The notes beneath the pieces were generated by a model that saw nothing but the letters and a program-made list of their open reading frames with translations, was not told the origin of the DNA and ran no database searches. The position numbers and the translations under genes were made by a program. A DNA stretch of 28,139 nt from Collinsella sp. (GTDB lineage: Bacteria; Actinomycetota; Coriobacteriia; Coriobacteriales; Coriobacteriaceae): assembly GCA_019425005.1 (NCBI GenBank), contig JAHYYK010000032.1:1-28139 (forward strand), written 5' to 3'. Numbering within the stretch: position 1 is the stretch's first letter; each line of letters begins with the position of its first letter. Below, piece after piece: positions 25,238 through 28,139 of the stretch.

Positions 25238-26996
25238 GTTGATGTCTCGCCGCTGTCTGATCGAGGCGGCTGCCGGCGCGCTGCTGCTTTCGGGCTGCTC
25301 ATCTCAGGACGAATCCTCGACAAATAAGGTAAAAAAGCAGGACAAGATTAAAAAGGCCGAGGCCTCCGACCAGTCCAAGCATCTGCGCGATAAGGACGAG
25401 CTGTACGAGGTCTATGATGACTCGGGCATTGTGACCATGTATCTGACGGTCTCTCGCGGCAACAGCTCCGAGAACACGGACCATAGCTGGGCCGAGATCA
25501 ACACGTACTCGGTGTATGACTATGCCGACATGGGCGTGACGCGCTATCAGGTTATGGGCCTGCTGCAGGCGGGCGACGAAGACGGTCCGGTGGCCGGCGA
25601 GGTTGGCTATGGCGAGGAAACGCCCAATGCCACCGTGCAGGTGCGCGGTCAGACATCGAGCATGAACACGCAAAAGAATTACAAGGTGGAGCTCAAAAAG
25701 GGCAAGGGTACCTGGCGCCAACAGCGCGCGATTGCGCTCAACAAGCACATGGGCGAGGGTATGCGTTTTCGCAACAAGATGGCCTACGACCTTATCCGCG
25801 GGATTCCCCAGATGATGGGCCTGCGCACGCAGTTTGTGCATCTGTGGGTGTGCGACCAGACCGAAAAGTCCAACGATACCTTTGAGGACTACGGCCTGTT
25901 TACGCAGGTGGAGCAGCTCAACAAGACGGCGCTTAAGGCACATGGCCTGGATAAGAGCGGGCACCTGTATAAGGTGAACAGCTTTGATTTCCATCGCTAC
26001 GAGGACACCATTAAACTTGCCGACGATCCCGACTACAACCAGGCAAGCTTTGAGGGCATGCTCGAGATTAAGGGCGATTCGGACCACACCAAGCTCATCG
26101 AGATGCTCGACGCCCTCAACGACGAATCGCAAAAGATCGATGACGTGCTCGACACCTACTTTGATACCGAGAACCTGGTCTATTGGCTGGCGTTTCAGAT
26201 TCTGACGGGCAACTGCGATACTCAGAACCGTAACTGTTATCTGTACAGCCCGCTCAACTCAAATACCTGGTACTTTTTAGATTGGGATAACGACGGCATG
26301 CTGCGTAGGCTTGAGCTGAGCCTGAAGGGGTTCTCGGACTATGCGAGCTGGGAGCGCGGCGTAAGCAACTACTGGGGCAACGTGCTATTCAATCGTGCGC
26401 TGCGCAGTAAGGCGTTTCGCAGTGAGCTCGACCGCGCCGTAAAGGATCTGCGCTCGTATATGACCGAGGTACGCCTGGCCAAGATGATTAAACATTATCG
26501 TGAGGTTACCGAATCGCTGGTCTTTGCTTTGCCCGATATCGACAACCTGCCTGTCACCAAGGACCAATACGAGCAGATTGCCACGGCGATTCCCTCCGAG
26601 ATCGAGGAGAACTACAAGAGCTTTCGCGAGAGCTATAAAAAGCCCATGCCGTTCTACATTGGCGTGCCGCAGATCGATAACGGTAAGCTGCGCATTAACT
26701 GGGATGCGTCCTACGACTTTAAGGCGCGTGACATTCGCTATACCGTGGAGCTGGCGCGCGACTATGCCATCAAGGACGTACTTTTTAAGGCCGAGGACGT
26801 GCTGCTGCCCGAGGTGACCTGCGATGCACCCGATGCCGGCCAGTATTTTGTACGCGTGCGCGCCACCAACTCAGACGGCTATACGCAGGATGCGTTTGAC
26901 TACTATGTGACCGACGATGGCAAGCAGTACGGCATGAAGTGCTTTTACGTGCAGGACGGCGGTAAGGTCGTGGAGGATACGTATGAGGAGGTCTAG
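25227..26996 (+). CDS. CotH-family lipoprotein
   Basis: The 589-residue protein has a lipoprotein signal with lipobox LSGC (Cys24) and a Lys/Ser-rich spacer. A CotH domain then spans about residues 60-470, where RGQTSSMNTQKNYKVELK, a FRNKMAYDL segment and YFLDWDNDGM are characteristic. CotH proteins include protein kinases of the spore coat and are also found as cell-surface proteins with unknown targets. The last 110 residues look like a fibronectin/Ig-like domain (IRYTVELARDY... YFVRVRATNSDGY). The start has GGGGAGG at 25215-25221 and overlaps pelG by 11 bases; its stop overlaps the VTC gene. This coupling ties it to the pel operon, perhaps to phosphorylate a surface protein or polymer. Confidence 0.88.
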   Translation: MIDKLMSRRCLIEAAAGALLLSGCSSQDESSTNKVKKQDKIKKAEASDQSKHLRDKDELYEVYDDSGIVTMYLTVSRGNSSENTDHSWAEINTYSVYDYADMGVTRYQVMGLLQAGDEDGPVAGEVGYGEETPNATVQVRGQTSSMNTQKNYKVELKKGKGTWRQQRAIALNKHMGEGMRFRNKMAYDLIRGIPQMMGLRTQFVHLWVCDQTEKSNDTFEDYGLFTQVEQLNKTALKAHGLDKSGHLYKVNSFDFHRYEDTIKLADDPDYNQASFEGMLEIKGDSDHTKLIEMLDALNDESQKIDDVLDTYFDTENLVYWLAFQILTGNCDTQNRNCYLYSPLNSNTWYFLDWDNDGMLRRLELSLKGFSDYASWERGVSNYWGNVLFNRALRSKAFRSELDRAVKDLRSYMTEVRLAKMIKHYREVTESLVFALPDIDNLPVTKDQYEQIATAIPSEIEENYKSFRESYKKPMPFYIGVPQIDNGKLRINWDASYDFKARDIRYTVELARDYAIKDVLFKAEDVLLPEVTCDAPDAGQYFVRVRATNSDGYTQDAFDYYVTDDGKQYGMKCFYVQDGGKVVEDTYEEV

Positions 26997-27774
26997 CGCA
27001 CTGCTTGAGCGCTTGGCGGCTCCGCCTGTGCGTGCCACGCAGGAACGTTACCGCCACGAGCTCAAATATCTCATTAACGAGGGCGAGCACGCCGCGCTTG
27101 CCTGCCGCATGGCGCCGGTTTTTAAACTAGACAAGCATGCGCAGGCGGGCGGTTACACCATTCGCAGCCTGTACTTTGACGACTACTGCAACTCGGCCTA
27201 CGAGGAAAAAGACGCCGGTATTCTCATGCGCAAAAAGTATCGCGTGCGCATCTATAACGGCAGCGACAAGGTGATTAAGCTCGAGCGCAAAAAGAAGTAC
27301 GGCAGCTGGATCTACAAGGAGGACGCGCCACTCACGCGTGACGAGTTTGAGCAGATTCTGGCTGGCGACTACGACTTTTTGCTGAGGAGCCCCTATCCGC
27401 TCTGTCGCGAGTTCTACATCGAGTGCATCTGCAATATGATGCGCCCGCGGACCATCGTGGACTACGAGCGCGAGCCGTGGGTGATGGACGAAGGTACCGT
27501 GCGCATTACCTTTGATAGCAACGTGCGTGCGGCGGTGGGAAGCTTTGACATCTTTGACGCGACGTTGCCCGCGTTGCCCGTGCTGGAGCCCGGCAAGCTG
27601 GTGATGGAGGTTAAGTTTACCGAGTTTTGTCCGCAGCTGGTGCGCGATATGGTGCCGCCGGGTGCGGCCGAACTCACGGCGGTCTCTAAGTACTGCCTGT
27701 GTTATGACAAGACCGCCTACCTGCGCGGTTTTAACTACTGGGAATCGGATTTTGGGAACCGAGGGGATATTTAA
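26983..27774 (+). CDS. VTC-domain polyphosphate polymerase
   Basis: The 263-residue protein is almost entirely one VTC domain, a tunnel-fold enzyme that makes polyphosphate from ATP. The basic and acidic tunnel residues are in expected places: RHELKYLI near residue 25, IRSLYFDD, KKYRVRIYN, KLERKKKYG, DYEREPW, VMEVKF and SKYCLCYDK. There is no membrane anchor. It overlaps the end of the CotH gene by 14 bases and is followed after three bases by a DUF4956 membrane protein. CotH, VTC and DUF4956 genes are often neighbours in Gram-positive genomes, so the DUF4956 protein may anchor the polymerase or carry its product. Confidence 0.9.
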   Translation: MRRSSALLERLAAPPVRATQERYRHELKYLINEGEHAALACRMAPVFKLDKHAQAGGYTIRSLYFDDYCNSAYEEKDAGILMRKKYRVRIYNGSDKVIKLERKKKYGSWIYKEDAPLTRDEFEQILAGDYDFLLRSPYPLCREFYIECICNMMRPRTIVDYEREPWVMDEGTVRITFDSNVRAAVGSFDIFDATLPALPVLEPGKLVMEVKFTEFCPQLVRDMVPPGAAELTAVSKYCLCYDKTAYLRGFNYWESDFGNRGDI

Positions 27775-27777
27775 ACC

Positions 27778-28139
27778 ATGAGCACCAGGGACTTTTTTAA
27801 GAACTCCGTCTTGGAGGCGTTCGGTCAGGTCGACCCTGCCAAGATTGGCCTGTCGCTGCTCGTGGCGCTCGCCATGGGCATCCTGATCTATTACGTGTAC
27901 AAGCGCTTTTTTACCGGCGTGGTGTATTCGCGCAGTTTTGCCGTGACGCTCGTGGGCATGTGCGTGCTCACCTGCATGGTCACGCTCGCGATCTCGACAA
28001 ACGTGGTCATCTCGCTTGGTATGGTCGGTGCTCTGTCTATCGTCCGCTACCGTACGGCGGTCAAGGACCCGCTCGACCTGCTGTATCTGTTTTGGGCCAT
28101 TACCACAGGCATTACGGCAGGCGCCGGCATGTATGCGCT
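27778..28139 (+). CDS. DUF4956 membrane protein, N-terminal part (partial)
   Basis: The first 120 codons are present and the gene runs off the window. The product has about four hydrophobic helices. The family's signature SLGMVGALSIVRYRTAVKDP lies between helices 3 and 4 and is followed by DLLYLFWAITTGITAGAG. The function of DUF4956 is not established; its steady pairing with VTC polymerases suggests a role in polyphosphate synthesis or transport. ATG 27778 follows GAGGGG at 27761-27766 and lies three bases after the VTC stop. Confidence 0.88.
   Translation, partial: MSTRDFFKNSVLEAFGQVDPAKIGLSLLVALAMGILIYYVYKRFFTGVVYSRSFAVTLVGMCVLTCMVTLAISTNVVISLGMVGALSIVRYRTAVKDPLDLLYLFWAITTGITAGAGMYA

Overview
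The window reads as a chromosomal segment of a GC-rich, monoderm actinobacterium. The best guess is a gut Coriobacteriia member such as Collinsella. The grounds are a fused RmlC-RmlD protein, a Gram-positive type pel cluster without outer-membrane genes, and a secreted protein beside a cell-wall-binding repeat remnant. Genus is an inference from style; no rRNA marker is present.

Left edge (1-1778, very GC-rich): the 3' end of rfbB (dTDP-glucose 4,6-dehydratase) and a fused rmlC-rmlD gene, both for dTDP-L-rhamnose synthesis. A long GC-rich hairpin lies between them.

Middle (about 1800-17200, visibly more AT-rich, mixed strands, many remnants): an accessory region with the look of a defence island. 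In order it holds a membrane GAF-like protein with a small basic partner; a one-helix membrane protein; about 1 kb of relic-rich DNA; a secreted transglutaminase-like protein (minus strand) followed in frame by a broken cell-wall-binding repeat; a Gabija anti-phage system (gajA-gajB); a KAP P-loop NTPase (minus strand) broken by one frameshift in a G/C run; a polytopic membrane protein plus an unrecognised 323-residue protein; a SIR2-family protein, probably an NAD-consuming defence effector; a palindromic repeat cluster; and a degraded HigB/HigA-like toxin-antitoxin pair with an operator-like palindrome.

Right part (17348 to the end, GC-rich, all plus strand, genes overlapping by a few bases): a tightly coupled operon. 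It encodes PelD (with an extra N-terminal SDR-like domain and an intact RxxD c-di-GMP site), PelE, a membrane-anchored PelA-type deacetylase, the PelF glycosyltransferase, the PelG transporter, a CotH-family lipoprotein, a VTC-domain polyphosphate polymerase and the start of a DUF4956 membrane protein. PelD-E-F-G would make and export a c-di-GMP-controlled, amino-sugar-rich polysaccharide, and the deacetylase would make it cationic. The coupled CotH-VTC-DUF4956 genes suggest a linked surface phosphorylation or polyphosphate activity.

The best candidates for something not yet described are the two-gene units at 1808-2971 and 11982-13633, the SDR-PelD fusion, and the coupling of Pel with polyphosphate/CotH genes.
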